Source of the DNA: Actinoplanes sandaracinus
Lineage (GTDB): Bacteria; Actinomycetota; Actinomycetes; Mycobacteriales; Micromonosporaceae
Direction of reading: 5' to 3'
Assembly (NCBI RefSeq): GCF_030009775.1
Contig: NZ_JASCTH010000008.1
Coordinates: 1 to 64,000 of the forward strand
DNA length: 64,000 nt
Below, in pieces: positions 34,367 through 43,240 of this stretch (the first letter of the stretch is position 1; each line of letters begins with the position of its first letter). The notes below the pieces were generated by a model. It saw only the letters and a list, made by a program, of their open reading frames with translations. It had not been told where the DNA came from and did no database searches. Made by a program: the position numbers and the translations under genes.

Positions 34367-34972
34367 TCAGTGTTCGGCCGGGCTGGCCGTGCCGGAAGCG
34401 GCGCCGGACGGACCGCCGCCCGGGCCTGCGGCGAGGGTCTTCTCGATGAGGTCGACGGCTTCGGGGACCGTACGCGCGACCAGCAGCATCTCCATCGCGG
34501 CGGGCCGGACGAACTTCTGGTCGACGAGGGTGCCGAGCCAGCGCAGCAGGTCGTCGTAGAAGCCGTCCGGGTCGAGCAGGACCATCGGTTTGTGGTGGAC
34601 GTCGAGGGTCGCCGTGGTCCACACCTCGAAGAGCTCGTCGAGGGTGCCGAGACCGCCGGGCAGGGTGAGGAACGCGTCCGACCGGTCGATCATGGTGTTC
34701 TTCCGCGCGGCCATGTCGGTGGTGACGACCAGTTCGCCGGAGGCTTGGTCGGCGACCTCCAGGTCGACCAGGCACTGCGGGATGATGCCCAGGGTGTTCC
34801 CGCCGGCCGACCGGGCGCCCTCGGTGACCGCGCCCATCATGCCGACGCGGCCACCGCCGGAGACCAGTGTGTAGCCGCGTTCGGCCAGGACCCGGCCGGT
34901 GTCGGCGGCGAGGTCGAGCCAGCGTTGTTCGAGGGTGGTGGAGGAGGCGCAGAAGACGCAGACAGCGGCCAT
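34367..34972 (-). CDS. LOG family protein (cytokinin riboside 5'-monophosphate phosphoribohydrolase-like)
   Basis: The predicted protein has 201 residues. The hallmark PGGxGTxxE is PGGLGTLDEL (about 105), and the nucleotide-binding LVSGGGRVGMMGAV lies near residue 37. LOG enzymes cleave the N-glycosidic bond of cytokinin nucleotides or of AMP-type nucleotides. Length fits short-form LOG (Rv1205-like). The ATG at 34972 is one base from the stop of the upstream LOG paralog, so the two are coupled. Confidence 0.85.
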   Translation of the reverse strand: MAAVCVFCASSTTLEQRWLDLAADTGRVLAERGYTLVSGGGRVGMMGAVTEGARSAGGNTLGIIPQCLVDLEVADQASGELVVTTDMAARKNTMIDRSDAFLTLPGGLGTLDELFEVWTTATLDVHHKPMVLLDPDGFYDDLLRWLGTLVDQKFVRPAAMEMLLVARTVPEAVDLIEKTLAAGPGGGPSGAASGTASPAEH

Positions 34973-34973
34973 G

Positions 34974-35753
34974 TCAGCGGTCCCCCTCGGTCTCGGCGAG
35001 GGCCGGGGCGGCCTCCTGGATGATCCGGACGGCCTCGGCGACGTCGTCGGTGACCTGGATGAGATCGAGATCCATGGCACTGATCTTGCCCTCGTCGAGC
35101 ATCCGGCGCTTCATCCAGTCGAGGAGCCCGCCCCAGTACTCGGCGCCCATCAGGATCACCGGGAACCTGGTGACCTTCTTCGTCTGGACCAGGGTGATCG
35201 CCTCGAAGAGCTCGTCGAGGGTGCCGAAGCCGCCGGGGAGGACCACGAACGCCTGGGCGTACTTGACGAACATGGTCTTGCGGACGAAGAAGTAGCGGAA
35301 GTCGATCCCGACGTCGACCCAGTCGTTGAGGCCCTGCTCGAAGGGCAGCTCGATGCCCAGCCCGACGGACATGCCGCCGGCGTTGGTGGCGCCGCGGTTG
35401 GCCGCCTCCATCACGCCGGGGCCGCCGCCGGTGATCACCGCGTAACCGGCCTCGGCGAGTGCCGCGCCCAGGCTCTCCGCCAGCTCGCACTCGTAGCTGT
35501 CGGCGGAGCTGCGGGCCGAGCCGAAGACGCTGACCGCCGGCGGCAGGTCGGCGAGCGTGTCGAAGCCTTCGACGAACTCGGAGAGTATCCGCAGTGCTCG
35601 CCAGGCGTCCTTGGTCTTCCACTCTCCGCGATGGTATGAGTCGAGTAGTTTCTCGTCGGCCGTGCTCGGCGGGATTGAATCACGTCGCAAAGTGACGGCC
35701 CCGCGATGACGCTCCGGTGTCGGCTGAGGTCGCCCGTTGGTGCTCTCCGTCAT
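34974..35753 (-). CDS. LOG family protein, second paralog
   Basis: The predicted protein has 259 residues. PGGFGTLDELFEAITLVQT (about 175) and VITGGGPGVMEAANRG (about 105) carry the LOG signature. It has an 80-residue N-terminal extension relative to the downstream paralog (IPPSTADEKLLDSYHRGEW), which is usual for this long-form actinobacterial subgroup. The substrate of the long form is not certain. A tandem pair of divergent LOG genes next to dapE/dapD is the local arrangement. Confidence 0.85.
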   Translation of the reverse strand: MTESTNGRPQPTPERHRGAVTLRRDSIPPSTADEKLLDSYHRGEWKTKDAWRALRILSEFVEGFDTLADLPPAVSVFGSARSSADSYECELAESLGAALAEAGYAVITGGGPGVMEAANRGATNAGGMSVGLGIELPFEQGLNDWVDVGIDFRYFFVRKTMFVKYAQAFVVLPGGFGTLDELFEAITLVQTKKVTRFPVILMGAEYWGGLLDWMKRRMLDEGKISAMDLDLIQVTDDVAEAVRIIQEAAPALAETEGDR

Positions 35754-35927
35754 GCCACAAAGGTAGTGCGGACGGTCAGTACCCGGTGAATAACCGACTG
35801 CGTTTCGGTAAGAGGATTGCGACCCGCGGACCTTTTTGCCAGATTGAAGCAACCGACAGTAGCTCTGACGCGTCTGTACTGTTACCGACCTGGCATCCCC
35901 GAGCTCCCGGCGTAAGGAGCAGCGACC

Positions 35928-36098
35928 GTGACGAACCGAAACGAGCGGCTCAGGATGCAGCGCCGGATCCGCCTGGTGCTGGAGGAACGGCGCGCGGCCT
36001 TCGCGGCACGCGACGCCGAACCGGCCGTGGACCCCGAGGCGACGATGGAGATCCCGCCGCCCCAGCGCGCGGTGGGTCGGGTGACCGTCGAGTACTGA
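35928..36098 (+). CDS. Small basic/acidic protein of unknown function
   Basis: The product is 56 residues: a basic helical start (RLRMQRRIRLVLEERR) and an acidic Pro-rich end. The GTG is preceded by AAGGAGC at good spacing (7 nt) and by about 170 bp of intergenic DNA opposite the LOG genes. No family recognised. It converges with dapE, its stop 11 bp from the dapE stop. Confidence 0.55.
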   Translation: MTNRNERLRMQRRIRLVLEERRAAFAARDAEPAVDPEATMEIPPPQRAVGRVTVEY

Positions 36099-36109
36099 TC
36101 GATTAGCGC

Positions 36110-37180
36110 CTAGGAGGACAGCCAGCGGTACAGCGTGGCGGCGCCGTCGCGGATCTTCCCGATCTCGACGTGCTCGTCCGGCGCGTGCGCCAGCGCCGGG
36201 TCGCCCGGGCCGTAATTGAGCGCCGGGATGCCCCGGGCGGCGAACCGGGCGACGTCGGTCCAGCCCAGCTTGGCGGCCGGTTCGACGCCGATCGCGGCGA
36301 GGAACTCAGCCGCCGGGGCGGCGGTGAGGCCGGGCATGGCGCCGGGGGCCGAGTCGGTGACCTCCAACTCGAAGCCGTCGAACACCTCGCGCAGGTGGGC
36401 CACGGCCTGCTCTTCCGAGCGGTCGGGGGCGAACCGCAGGTTGACGTCGACGGCACACTCGTCGGGTACGACGTTGCCGGCCACGCCACCGGAGATCCCG
36501 ACCGCGTTCAGGCCTTCCCGGTAGGTGCAGCCGTCGATGGTCACGGTGCGCGGGTGGTACGCGTCGAGCCGTCGCAACACCTCACCGGCCGCGTGGATGG
36601 CGTTGACCCCGCGCCAGGACCGCGCCGTGTGTGCCCGCCGGCCCGAAGTGCGCACCCGTGCCTGCATGGTGCCCTGGCAGCCGGCCTCGACCGCGCCGTA
36701 CGTCGGTTCCAGCAGCACCGCGAGGTCGGCCTGGAGCCACTCGGGGTGTTCCCGGGCGACCAGGTTGAGGCCGTTGAACTCGGAGTCGATCTCCTCGGAC
36801 TCGTAGAACAGGTAGGTGACGTCGTAACGCGGGTCGGGCAGGGTGACGGCCAGGTGCAGGGCGAGCGCGACGCCGCTCTTCATGTCGGAGGTGCCGCAGC
36901 CGTAGATGAGGTCGTCGACGACGGTGGACGGCAGGTTGCCGTTGACCGGGACGGTGTCGAGGTGCCCGGCGAGGATCACCCGCTGTTCGCGGCCCAGCCT
37001 GGTGCGGGCCATCACCGTGTTGCCGACGCGGCGCACGCTCAGGTGGGCGGCCTGGTTGAGGACGTCCTCGACGAAGTCGGCGATCGCCTTCTCGTCGCGG
37101 GAGACGGACTCGACGTCGACCAGTGCACGGGTGAGTACGACCGGGTCGACCAGCACGTCCGGGGTAAGCGGGTTCGCCAT
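36110..37180 (-). CDS. dapE: Succinyl-diaminopimelate desuccinylase DapE
   Basis: The predicted protein has 356 residues. M20 metallopeptidase signature elements are visible: [12 protein letters not shown] with the metal His/Asp, [11 protein letters not shown] with the bridging Asp, and [12 protein letters not shown] with the catalytic Glu pair. It hydrolyses N-succinyl-LL-DAP to LL-DAP in lysine and peptidoglycan synthesis. It is divergent from dapD, 67 bp apart, giving a compact two-gene dap locus. ATG at 37180 chosen; the frame stays open upstream across dapD's start. Confidence 0.93.
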   Translation of the reverse strand: MANPLTPDVLVDPVVLTRALVDVESVSRDEKAIADFVEDVLNQAAHLSVRRVGNTVMARTRLGREQRVILAGHLDTVPVNGNLPSTVVDDLIYGCGTSDMKSGVALALHLAVTLPDPRYDVTYLFYESEEIDSEFNGLNLVAREHPEWLQADLAVLLEPTYGAVEAGCQGTMQARVRTSGRRAHTARSWRGVNAIHAAGEVLRRLDAYHPRTVTIDGCTYREGLNAVGISGGVAGNVVPDECAVDVNLRFAPDRSEEQAVAHLREVFDGFELEVTDSAPGAMPGLTAAPAAEFLAAIGVEPAAKLGWTDVARFAARGIPALNYGPGDPALAHAPDEHVEIGKIRDGAATLYRWLSS

Positions 37181-37247
37181 GAGCGCACCATACCGGGGGG
37201 CCACGACGCCGCCGATCACTCGTTCAGGGTCCGGTAGGGTTCGGTTC

Positions 37248-38195
37248 GTGGAAACCGCGATCTCGACTTCGCCCGCCTGGGGCATCGGCCTCGCCACCGT
37301 GACCGCCGAGGGACAGGTGCTGGACACCTGGTTCCCGGCCGGATACCTGGGCCTCGGCGAGGAACCGGCCGCCGCGCCGGTGCTTCCGGCCGGGCTGACC
37401 GGCCCCAAACTGCTTTCCGGCCTGAGCACGGTCGAGGTTCGGGTGGTGGTCAAGTCGCTGGCCGACCCGATCGCCGACGCCTCCGACGCCTACCTGCGCC
37501 TTCACGTGCTGTCACACCGTCTGGTCGAGCCGAACAAGCTCAATCTGGACGGTGTCTTCGGCAAGCTGGCGAACGTGGCCTGGACCTCGGCCGGCCCGTG
37601 TCCGCCGGAGCGGGTCGACGAGCTGCGCTTCCTGGAGCGCGTGGCGGGCCGGCAGTTGGCGGTGTACGGCGTGGACAAGTTCCCCCGCATGATCGACTAC
37701 GTGGTGCCGTCCGGCGTGCGGATCGCCGACGCCGACCGGGTCCGCCTCGGCGCCCACCTGGCCTCCGGCACGACCGTCATGCACGAGGGATTCGTCAACT
37801 TCAACGCCGGCACGCTCGGCACCTCGATGGTCGAGGGCCGGATCGTGCAGGGTGTGGTGGTCGGCGACGGCTCCGACATCGGCGGCGGCTCGTCGATCAT
37901 GGGCACGCTGTCCGGCGGCGGCAAGGAGAAGGTGCGGATCGGTGAGCGCAGCCTCCTCGGCGCGAACGCCGGCGTCGGCATCTCGCTCGGCGACGACTGC
38001 GTGGTCGAGGCGGGCACCTACATCACCGCCGCCTCGAAGATCACGCTGCCCGACGGCCGTGTGGTGAAGGCCATCGAGCTGTCCGGTGTGAACAATCTCC
38101 TGTTCTGGCGCAACTCGGTGTCCGGCGCGCTGGAGGCCCGGTCGCGCAAGGGCACCGGCATCGAGCTGAACAGCGCGCTGCACGCCAACGACTGA
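37248..38195 (+). CDS. dapD: Tetrahydrodipicolinate N-succinyltransferase DapD (actinobacterial type)
   Basis: The protein has 315 residues and a GTG start. The C-terminal left-handed beta-helix is evident from the hexapeptide run around [20 protein letters not shown] (about 205-225). Length and N-terminus ([13 protein letters not shown]) fit the actinobacterial DapD group (Rv1201c-like) rather than the proteobacterial one. It uses succinyl-CoA to acylate tetrahydrodipicolinate, the step before DapC and DapE, both encoded in this window. Confidence 0.93.
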   Translation: METAISTSPAWGIGLATVTAEGQVLDTWFPAGYLGLGEEPAAAPVLPAGLTGPKLLSGLSTVEVRVVVKSLADPIADASDAYLRLHVLSHRLVEPNKLNLDGVFGKLANVAWTSAGPCPPERVDELRFLERVAGRQLAVYGVDKFPRMIDYVVPSGVRIADADRVRLGAHLASGTTVMHEGFVNFNAGTLGTSMVEGRIVQGVVVGDGSDIGGGSSIMGTLSGGGKEKVRIGERSLLGANAGVGISLGDDCVVEAGTYITAASKITLPDGRVVKAIELSGVNNLLFWRNSVSGALEARSRKGTGIELNSALHAND

Positions 38196-38268
38196 TCGCG
38201 TCGCGGTGCCGGCTGCCCGCCGGCACCGCTGACACCCCTCGGGTGGGACGGCCTCAGGGCAGTGCTTC

Positions 38269-39087
38269 TCACCGCAATACCTCGGCGGCCGCCGCCTGGA
38301 CCTCGGCCGTCAGCCTGTCCAGCACCTCGGACCTGAGCCGCCAGCGCTGCCAGTAGAGCGGGACGTCCAGGTGCCGGCCGGGCCGGATCTCGACGAGGCG
38401 CCCGGCTTCCAGGTGCGGCCGGGCCTCGTGTTCGAAGAGCATGCCCCAGCCGAGGCCCAGCAGCAGGGACCGGTTGAACGCGGCCGTCGCCGGCAGGTAG
38501 TGGATCGACGGCTCCTGGCGCCGGCCGAGGAACCGGTGCTGGAGCCGGTCCTTGCGGTTGTAGACGAGCATCGGCGCGGCGCCCGGATCGGACACGTCGA
38601 GGCCGGGCGCGGCCACCCCGAGATAGCGCATGACGCCCAGCTTCTCCACGCGACAGCCCTGCACCGGCACGTGGTCGGCGGTGACGGCGGCCATCGCGGT
38701 GCCGTTGCGCAGCAGGTCGGCGGTATGGTCCTGATCGTCGATGTGCAGCTCGAACAGCACTCCGGGAACCCTGGTGAGCACCGGCAGGAACCAGCTGTCC
38801 AGCGAGTCCCCGTTGACGACCACGGAGATCCGGGTGTCGTCGCGAGCCTGGTCGAGGGCCTCTCGTTCGAGCAACGCGACCTGCCCGGCGAAGCGGAGCA
38901 GCGCCTCCCCCGCGGTGGTCGCGGTGCACGGTTTGGCGCGCCGGACCAGCACCTGGCCGACGGTCTGCTCCAGCGCCTTAATCCGCTGACTGACCGCCGA
39001 CGGTGTGATGTGCAACGCACGGGCCGCGGCCTCGAAACTACCCTGCTCCACGACGGCCTGGAAGGTCGCCAACTGCACCTGATCCAC
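38269..39087 (-). CDS. LysR-type regulator of the LysG/ArgP group
   Basis: The protein has 272 residues with an N-terminal LysR helix-turn-helix (FEAAARALHITPSAVSQRI, about 19-37) followed by the effector-binding fold. Its immediate divergent neighbour is a LysE exporter, the classic LysG-LysE arrangement of Corynebacterium, in which the regulator activates export when lysine or arginine accumulates. Placement next to dapD/dapE strengthens this. Whether lysine or arginine is the effector cannot be told. Confidence 0.9.
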   Translation of the reverse strand: MDQVQLATFQAVVEQGSFEAAARALHITPSAVSQRIKALEQTVGQVLVRRAKPCTATTAGEALLRFAGQVALLEREALDQARDDTRISVVVNGDSLDSWFLPVLTRVPGVLFELHIDDQDHTADLLRNGTAMAAVTADHVPVQGCRVEKLGVMRYLGVAAPGLDVSDPGAAPMLVYNRKDRLQHRFLGRRQEPSIHYLPATAAFNRSLLLGLGWGMLFEHEARPHLEAGRLVEIRPGRHLDVPLYWQRWRLRSEVLDRLTAEVQAAAAEVLR

Positions 39088-39097
39088 GTTAGGGAAA

Positions 39098-39121
39098 CTA
39101 ATCCATCGTCAGAATGATTAG
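39098..39121. promoter_or_regulatory. Probable LysG operator
   Basis: The inverted repeat CTAAT-N14-ATTAG in the 70-bp gap between the divergent regulator and exporter starts is an AT-rich dyad of LysR type. Confidence 0.5.
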
Positions 39122-39157
39122 CTGGAGACGTGGCAACTCCGACCGTAGCGTCGGGGC

Positions 39158-39757
39158 ATGCTCTCCTCCGCTATAGCCGGTTTTGTCGCGTCTGCCGTTC
39201 TCATCATCGCCATCGGCGCCCAGAACGCGTTCATCCTGCGTCAGGGACTGCGGGGGGAGCACGTACTCCCAGTGGTGTTGATCTGTGCTTTCTCGGACCT
39301 GGCGCTGATCTCCGCCGGCATCGCCGGGCTCGGCGCGGCGATCAACGCGCACCCGCAACTGATCACGGTGATCCGCTACGCCGGCGCCGCCTTCCTGCTC
39401 GGGTACGCCGTGCTGGCCGCCCGCCGGGCGATGCGCCCGCAGACACTCGACCCGGCCGGGAAGGCGCCGACGACCCTGCGGGCCACACTGCTCACCTGCC
39501 TGGCCCTGACCTACCTCAACCCGCACGTCTATCTCGACACCGTGCTGCTGCTCGGCTCGGTCGCCCAGCAGCACGCCAACCGATGGGCGTTCGGCCTGGG
39601 CGCGGCCGTCGCCAGCCTCACCTGGTTCGCCGGCCTCGGCCTCGGCGCGCGGTGGCTGGCCCCGCTGCTGGCCCGGCCGTCCGCCTGGCGGGTGCTCGAC
39701 GGCTCGATAGCGCTGGTCATGGCAGCGCTGGGGACGGCTCTCGTCGTGCAAGCTTGA
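39158..39757 (+). CDS. LysE/ArgO family basic amino acid exporter
   Basis: The protein has 199 residues with six predicted membrane segments. The N-terminal IAIGAQNAFILRQGL is the LysE signature, and LTYLNPHVYLDTVLLLG is the second conserved block. It exports L-lysine and/or L-arginine. The regulator opposite is its expected activator. Ribosome-binding signal is weak. Confidence 0.92.
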   Translation: MLSSAIAGFVASAVLIIAIGAQNAFILRQGLRGEHVLPVVLICAFSDLALISAGIAGLGAAINAHPQLITVIRYAGAAFLLGYAVLAARRAMRPQTLDPAGKAPTTLRATLLTCLALTYLNPHVYLDTVLLLGSVAQQHANRWAFGLGAAVASLTWFAGLGLGARWLAPLLARPSAWRVLDGSIALVMAALGTALVVQA

Positions 39758-39774
39758 CTCTCGATCAGGTCTAG
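39753..39774 (+). promoter_or_regulatory. Possible MerR-type operator/promoter
   Basis: The imperfect dyad CTTGACTC-TCGATC-AGGTCTAG (6 of 8 arm positions match) starts within the lysE stop codon and contains a possible -35, TTGACT. It lies about 30 bp before the MerR-fusion start, where MerR proteins bind. A matching -10 was not clear. Confidence 0.35.
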
Positions 39775-39804
39775 ACACCAAGGTTCGGTGACGTGGAGAG
39801 CGAC

Positions 39805-40839
39805 ATGCGAGGCATCGGCGAGACGGCCCGCGCCAGCGGGCTGAGCGTCAGCGCACTGCGGTTCTATGACGGCGCGGGCGTGCTGGTCCCGGCAGCGGTG
39901 GATCCGTCGACCGGCTACCGCCGGTACACCGGCGAGCAGATCAGAGCGGCCCGGCTCATCGCCGGGCTGCGGCGGGTGGGCATGCCGGTCGCCGAGATCG
40001 CGAGCGCGGTTCAAGACCTGCAAACCCCGGCTCTGGTACGGGCGAAGCTCGACGCCCACCTGCTCCGGCTGGAATCCGGTCTCGCCGACGCCAAACGTGA
40101 GCTTCTCCGCCTTCACACCCTGCTCGACCTGGAGGAGAACCTGATGACCCGGATCACCCTGACCGCCGCCGACCTGTCCGCGGCCCTCGGCGCCGTACTG
40201 TTCGCCGCCGCCGGAGCCGCCGACCCGATTCCGCCGGGCGTGCTGCTGGAGACCGACGACGGCATCGTCACGCTGGTCGCGACCGACCGCTACCGGATCG
40301 CCGTCGCCACCGCGCCGGCCACTGTGGAGGGATCCGCGGCACGGCTGTTCCTGCCGTACGCCCTGGCCGAGGAGTTGCACGGCATCCGCTCCGGCGGGAT
40401 CGCCCTGGACCTGACCGCCGACCTGGTGACGGCCCGCGCCGGCGACCGGACCGTCGAGGGCAAACCGATCGATCTCGACTTCCCCGACTACCGCCGACTG
40501 ATGGCCGTCGACGGCCGCCAGGTCACCGTCGACGCCGCCGAACTGCGGGAACTGCTCGCCGCCGCTCCCCCGATCGACCGGGAGCACGAGGGCCGGCCGT
40601 ACCCGGTGTCGGTCCTCGCCGTCGATCCGGCCGGCGCCGTGCGGGTCGCCGGAGCGGACGAGTGGGCCGCCGACACCGAGGCTCACATCGCGGTCAACCG
40701 CGAGTTCCTGCTTCAGGCCCTGGACGCGGGCGGCCCCGGACAGCTCGTGCTCGAACTCGACGGTCCGGTCAAACCGCTGGCCCTACGGCCGGTGAGCGGG
40801 GAGTCCCGTTTCTCGCTCCTCATGCCGGTCCGCCACTGA
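39805..40839 (+). CDS. MerR-type DNA-binding domain fused to DNA polymerase III beta-clamp-like domains
   Basis: The predicted protein has 344 residues. Residues 1-70 are a MerR winged helix-turn-helix (GETARASGLSVSALRFYDGAG, then YRRYTGEQI). A coiled-coil dimerisation helix follows (about 75-115, RLESGLADAKREL). The rest is not an effector-binding domain but resembles the DnaN sliding clamp: LETDDGIVTLVATDRYRIAV in the middle, HIAVNREFLLQALDA later, and a C-terminus ending SLLMPVR, the clamp's characteristic end. About 220 residues would make two clamp domains rather than three. GGAG 6 nt before the ATG fixes the start. A ligand-sensing role for the clamp fold is inference. Confidence 0.85.
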   Translation: MRGIGETARASGLSVSALRFYDGAGVLVPAAVDPSTGYRRYTGEQIRAARLIAGLRRVGMPVAEIASAVQDLQTPALVRAKLDAHLLRLESGLADAKRELLRLHTLLDLEENLMTRITLTAADLSAALGAVLFAAAGAADPIPPGVLLETDDGIVTLVATDRYRIAVATAPATVEGSAARLFLPYALAEELHGIRSGGIALDLTADLVTARAGDRTVEGKPIDLDFPDYRRLMAVDGRQVTVDAAELRELLAAAPPIDREHEGRPYPVSVLAVDPAGAVRVAGADEWAADTEAHIAVNREFLLQALDAGGPGQLVLELDGPVKPLALRPVSGESRFSLLMPVRH

Positions 40840-40891
40840 CTCTGGTAACCGTTCAGCCACAGTCCGGCACCGGTACCGGAAAGGGTGCGCA

Positions 40892-41683
40892 ATGGAGTCG
40901 CTGCCGGTGACTCCACCCGGATACGTTCGGTCCGTGCGCAGCAACCGGCAGGAGCAAGAGCTCAACGCCGCGGCTACCGGCGCCTCCATGACCGGGTGGG
41001 AATTCGCCTGGCTGGACGGCCTGGCCGTGGCGTCCGAGCCCTCCTGGTCGTACCTCGACATAGTCCGCCCCCTGCTGCGCCGGGCCGCCAGCGTGCTCGA
41101 CCTCGACACCGGCGGCGGCGAGTTGCTCGCCGAGTTGGCCCCGCTCCCGCCGCGCACCGTCGCGGTGGAGACGTGGGCACGCAACACCCCGGCCGCACGG
41201 GAACGGCTCGCCCCGTTCGGGGTCGCGGTGCAGACCGAGCTGCCGTCCGAGGAGAACGAGTTCGACCTGGTGCTGAGCCGGCACGGGCGGCTCCCGGCCG
41301 CTGACATCGCCCGGCTCCTCAAGCCGGGCGGCGTGCTGCTCACCCAGCAGGTCGGCAGCGACGACCTGGCCGAGTTGAACAACTCCCTCGGCGCCCCGCC
41401 GCCGCATCCGCGACGGTGGGACGCCGAGGTGGCGGCCGCCACGCTGTGGGCGGCCGGGCTGCGGGTCACCGACGTGCGCGAGGAGCATCCGCTCCTCACG
41501 TTCCACGACATCGCCGCGGTGGTCCATCACCTGCGCTCGGTGCCGTGGCAGATCAGAGACTTCACCCCGGTGCGGTATGAACGTGAGCTCGCCCGGCTGT
41601 CGGCGGTCATCCGGGCGCGGGGCACCTTCACGGCGCGCGCTCACCGGTTCCTCGTGCAGGCCGAGCGACCGACAGAGGCATAG
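40892..41683 (+). CDS. Class I SAM-dependent methyltransferase
   Basis: The protein has 263 residues. Motif I is VLDLDTGGGELLAEL (about 67-81), and the post-motif NEFDLVLSRHG and LLKPGGVLLTQQVG are typical of class I methyltransferases. The motif-I GxGxG reads DTGGGE. The target is not predictable, and no natural-product genes adjoin. It lies 52 bp downstream of the MerR-clamp gene on the same strand, so co-transcription is possible. GGAAAGGG precedes the ATG. Confidence 0.8.
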   Translation: MESLPVTPPGYVRSVRSNRQEQELNAAATGASMTGWEFAWLDGLAVASEPSWSYLDIVRPLLRRAASVLDLDTGGGELLAELAPLPPRTVAVETWARNTPAARERLAPFGVAVQTELPSEENEFDLVLSRHGRLPAADIARLLKPGGVLLTQQVGSDDLAELNNSLGAPPPHPRRWDAEVAAATLWAAGLRVTDVREEHPLLTFHDIAAVVHHLRSVPWQIRDFTPVRYERELARLSAVIRARGTFTARAHRFLVQAERPTEA

Positions 41684-42195
41684 CGCACAAGCCTCTTTCA
41701 GAGGAGCCGCGTCACCAGGCGGCCTAATCCATTCGGGTTTCCGGACCGGAAATTGTTCCGAGACCGATCCTGCTTTCGCGTCGAAACGGTGCCGTAACTT
41801 CACGTTTCCCGCGTCGCCCGAGGGCTGATCGGGCGTTTCCGGCAATCCGAGCACGGCTCGGGCTTGCGCCGGCTCACGGTTGCTGCCATGCGGCCATCGC
41901 CGCAGGTCGCGCCGAATCTCATCGATCTTGTCGAGGGCCCGCGGCGATCGACGCGGCGGACGTCCTCATACCTTCGGGGTAGCCGAGACGGATCGGGCCC
42001 GCCGCCGTCTCGCACGCAACAGGCCGACGGTACGGACGATCGTCGACTCAGGACGAGTCGGTCATCTTTGTCGCAGCGCCGGGTGGCCTTGTGGGCCCCG
42101 GCGACAAACCGATTAACGACGTGCACCCCGATTCAGTCGCTCATGACTTGTGCGGGTGCTGCACTCGCTTATCCCGTTCCAGGAGGAACATCCCC
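41684..42195. other. Gene-free region ahead of the secreted-protein cluster
   Basis: About 510 bp without a supportable gene. A weak hairpin (AGAGGC/GCCTCT, 41674-41696) spans the methyltransferase stop. A possible promoter, TTGTGC-N16-TATCCC, lies about 40 bp before the cluster. The strong ribosome-binding site AGGAGGAAC ends 8 nt before the first cluster gene. Confidence 0.45.
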
Positions 42196-42669
42196 ATGCG
42201 TAAGTACACCAAGCGCTCCGCCGCCCTCATCTCCGCCGCCGTCGTGGCCGTCAGCGGCGGAGCGGCTTGGGCCGTCTGGAGCCTCACTGGCACCGGTTCG
42301 GCAGAGGCCACCGCCGGATCGGTCGCGACGCTCACCGTCACCGGCGCGAGCACCACCGCACTCGTTCCGGGCGCGGTGACCGACGTCACCTTGAGCGTGA
42401 CCAACCCGAACAAGTTCCCGGTCAAGATCACCAGCATCACCTTCAGCGGCTTCGGGAGCGACAAGGCCGGATGCGCGGGGACGAACGTTGAGCAGACCGC
42501 AGCCCTTGTACCGGCCGGCCTGATCGTTCCGGCCGCGACGGGAAGCCCGTCCGTGACCCCTGTCGACTTCCCTGCGTCGCTGAAGATGATCGCCAATGCC
42601 GCGAACGAGTGCCAGGGGGCCAAGTTCACCTTCAGCACGGACCTCGGTGCGGAGAGCGCCGCAGCTTGA
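42196..42669 (+). CDS. Secreted paralog 1 of 5, TasA/CalY-like N-terminus
   Basis: The protein has 157 residues. A basic start and hydrophobic helix run into GGAAWAVWSLTGTG, the layout seen in TasA/CalY-type proteins processed by SipW (GGGTWAAF..). A small beta-sandwich domain follows with LVPGAVTDVTLSVTNPNKFPV, one cysteine in KAGCAG and another in ECQGAKFTF, likely a disulfide. It starts with a strong ribosome-binding site (AGGAGGAAC). It heads a five-gene run of similarly built proteins. Function unknown; an extracellular, possibly fibre-forming role is inference. Confidence 0.75.
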   Translation: MRKYTKRSAALISAAVVAVSGGAAWAVWSLTGTGSAEATAGSVATLTVTGASTTALVPGAVTDVTLSVTNPNKFPVKITSITFSGFGSDKAGCAGTNVEQTAALVPAGLIVPAATGSPSVTPVDFPASLKMIANAANECQGAKFTFSTDLGAESAAA

Positions 42670-42745
42670 CCCAACCGAGGCCGGAGAGGCGGTTCCCGTC
42701 TCTCCGGCCTTTCGCACGGATCGATCACTAAGACGGGAGTGGAAG

Positions 42746-43240
42746 GTGCTGGTATCCGCGCTACGGGCGAAGTCCATGGTGGCCGCGGCGGTCATCACCG
42801 CTCTGACCATCAGCGGTGGTGCGGCATGGGCGTTCTGGAGGCTGTCCGGCACCGGCAACGGAACCGCCTCTGCTGGATCAGCCGTCGAACTGCGGGCGAC
42901 CGGCCGACCTGACCCCGATGTCCCGCTGCACCCTGGGGCCCGATCGAATCTGTTCGTCACCATCCGCAACGACAACCGATTCCGGGTGATCGTCGACCGG
43001 GTGCAGCCCCATTCGGTGGTGGTAGCGGCCGACCCGGCGCATCGCGACGCGGGGTGTATTCAGTCCGGGGTATCGATGAGCAGCCCCTTTTACAGCGTCT
43101 CGGTGGAAATCCCGCCACAGTCCAGTTCGACCGTTCTCCTGTCGCGCGCGATCCGGATGGACAACACCTCGGACTCCGCTTGCCAGGGCGCCACATTCAG
43201 CGTGCCGCTCACTCTGACAGGTCGTAGCCGTGCTTCGTGA
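42746..43240 (+). CDS. Secreted paralog 2 of 5
   Basis: The predicted protein has 164 residues and a GTG start with GGGAG 6 nt upstream. The N-terminal helix ends SGGAAWAFWRLSGTGNGTA, near identical in pattern to paralog 1. The domain repeats PLHPGARSNLFVTIRN, DAGCIQSG and ACQGATFSVPLTL, with the same two cysteines. It overlaps paralog 3 by 11 bp, so these are one operon. No sortase motif or C-terminal anchor. Confidence 0.75.
   Translation: MLVSALRAKSMVAAAVITALTISGGAAWAFWRLSGTGNGTASAGSAVELRATGRPDPDVPLHPGARSNLFVTIRNDNRFRVIVDRVQPHSVVVAADPAHRDAGCIQSGVSMSSPFYSVSVEIPPQSSSTVLLSRAIRMDNTSDSACQGATFSVPLTLTGRSRAS

Noticed and set aside
33944..35023. 359-codon + strand frame
   Set aside because: Runs through degenerate repeats and then antisense to the LOG gene; no ribosome-binding site.
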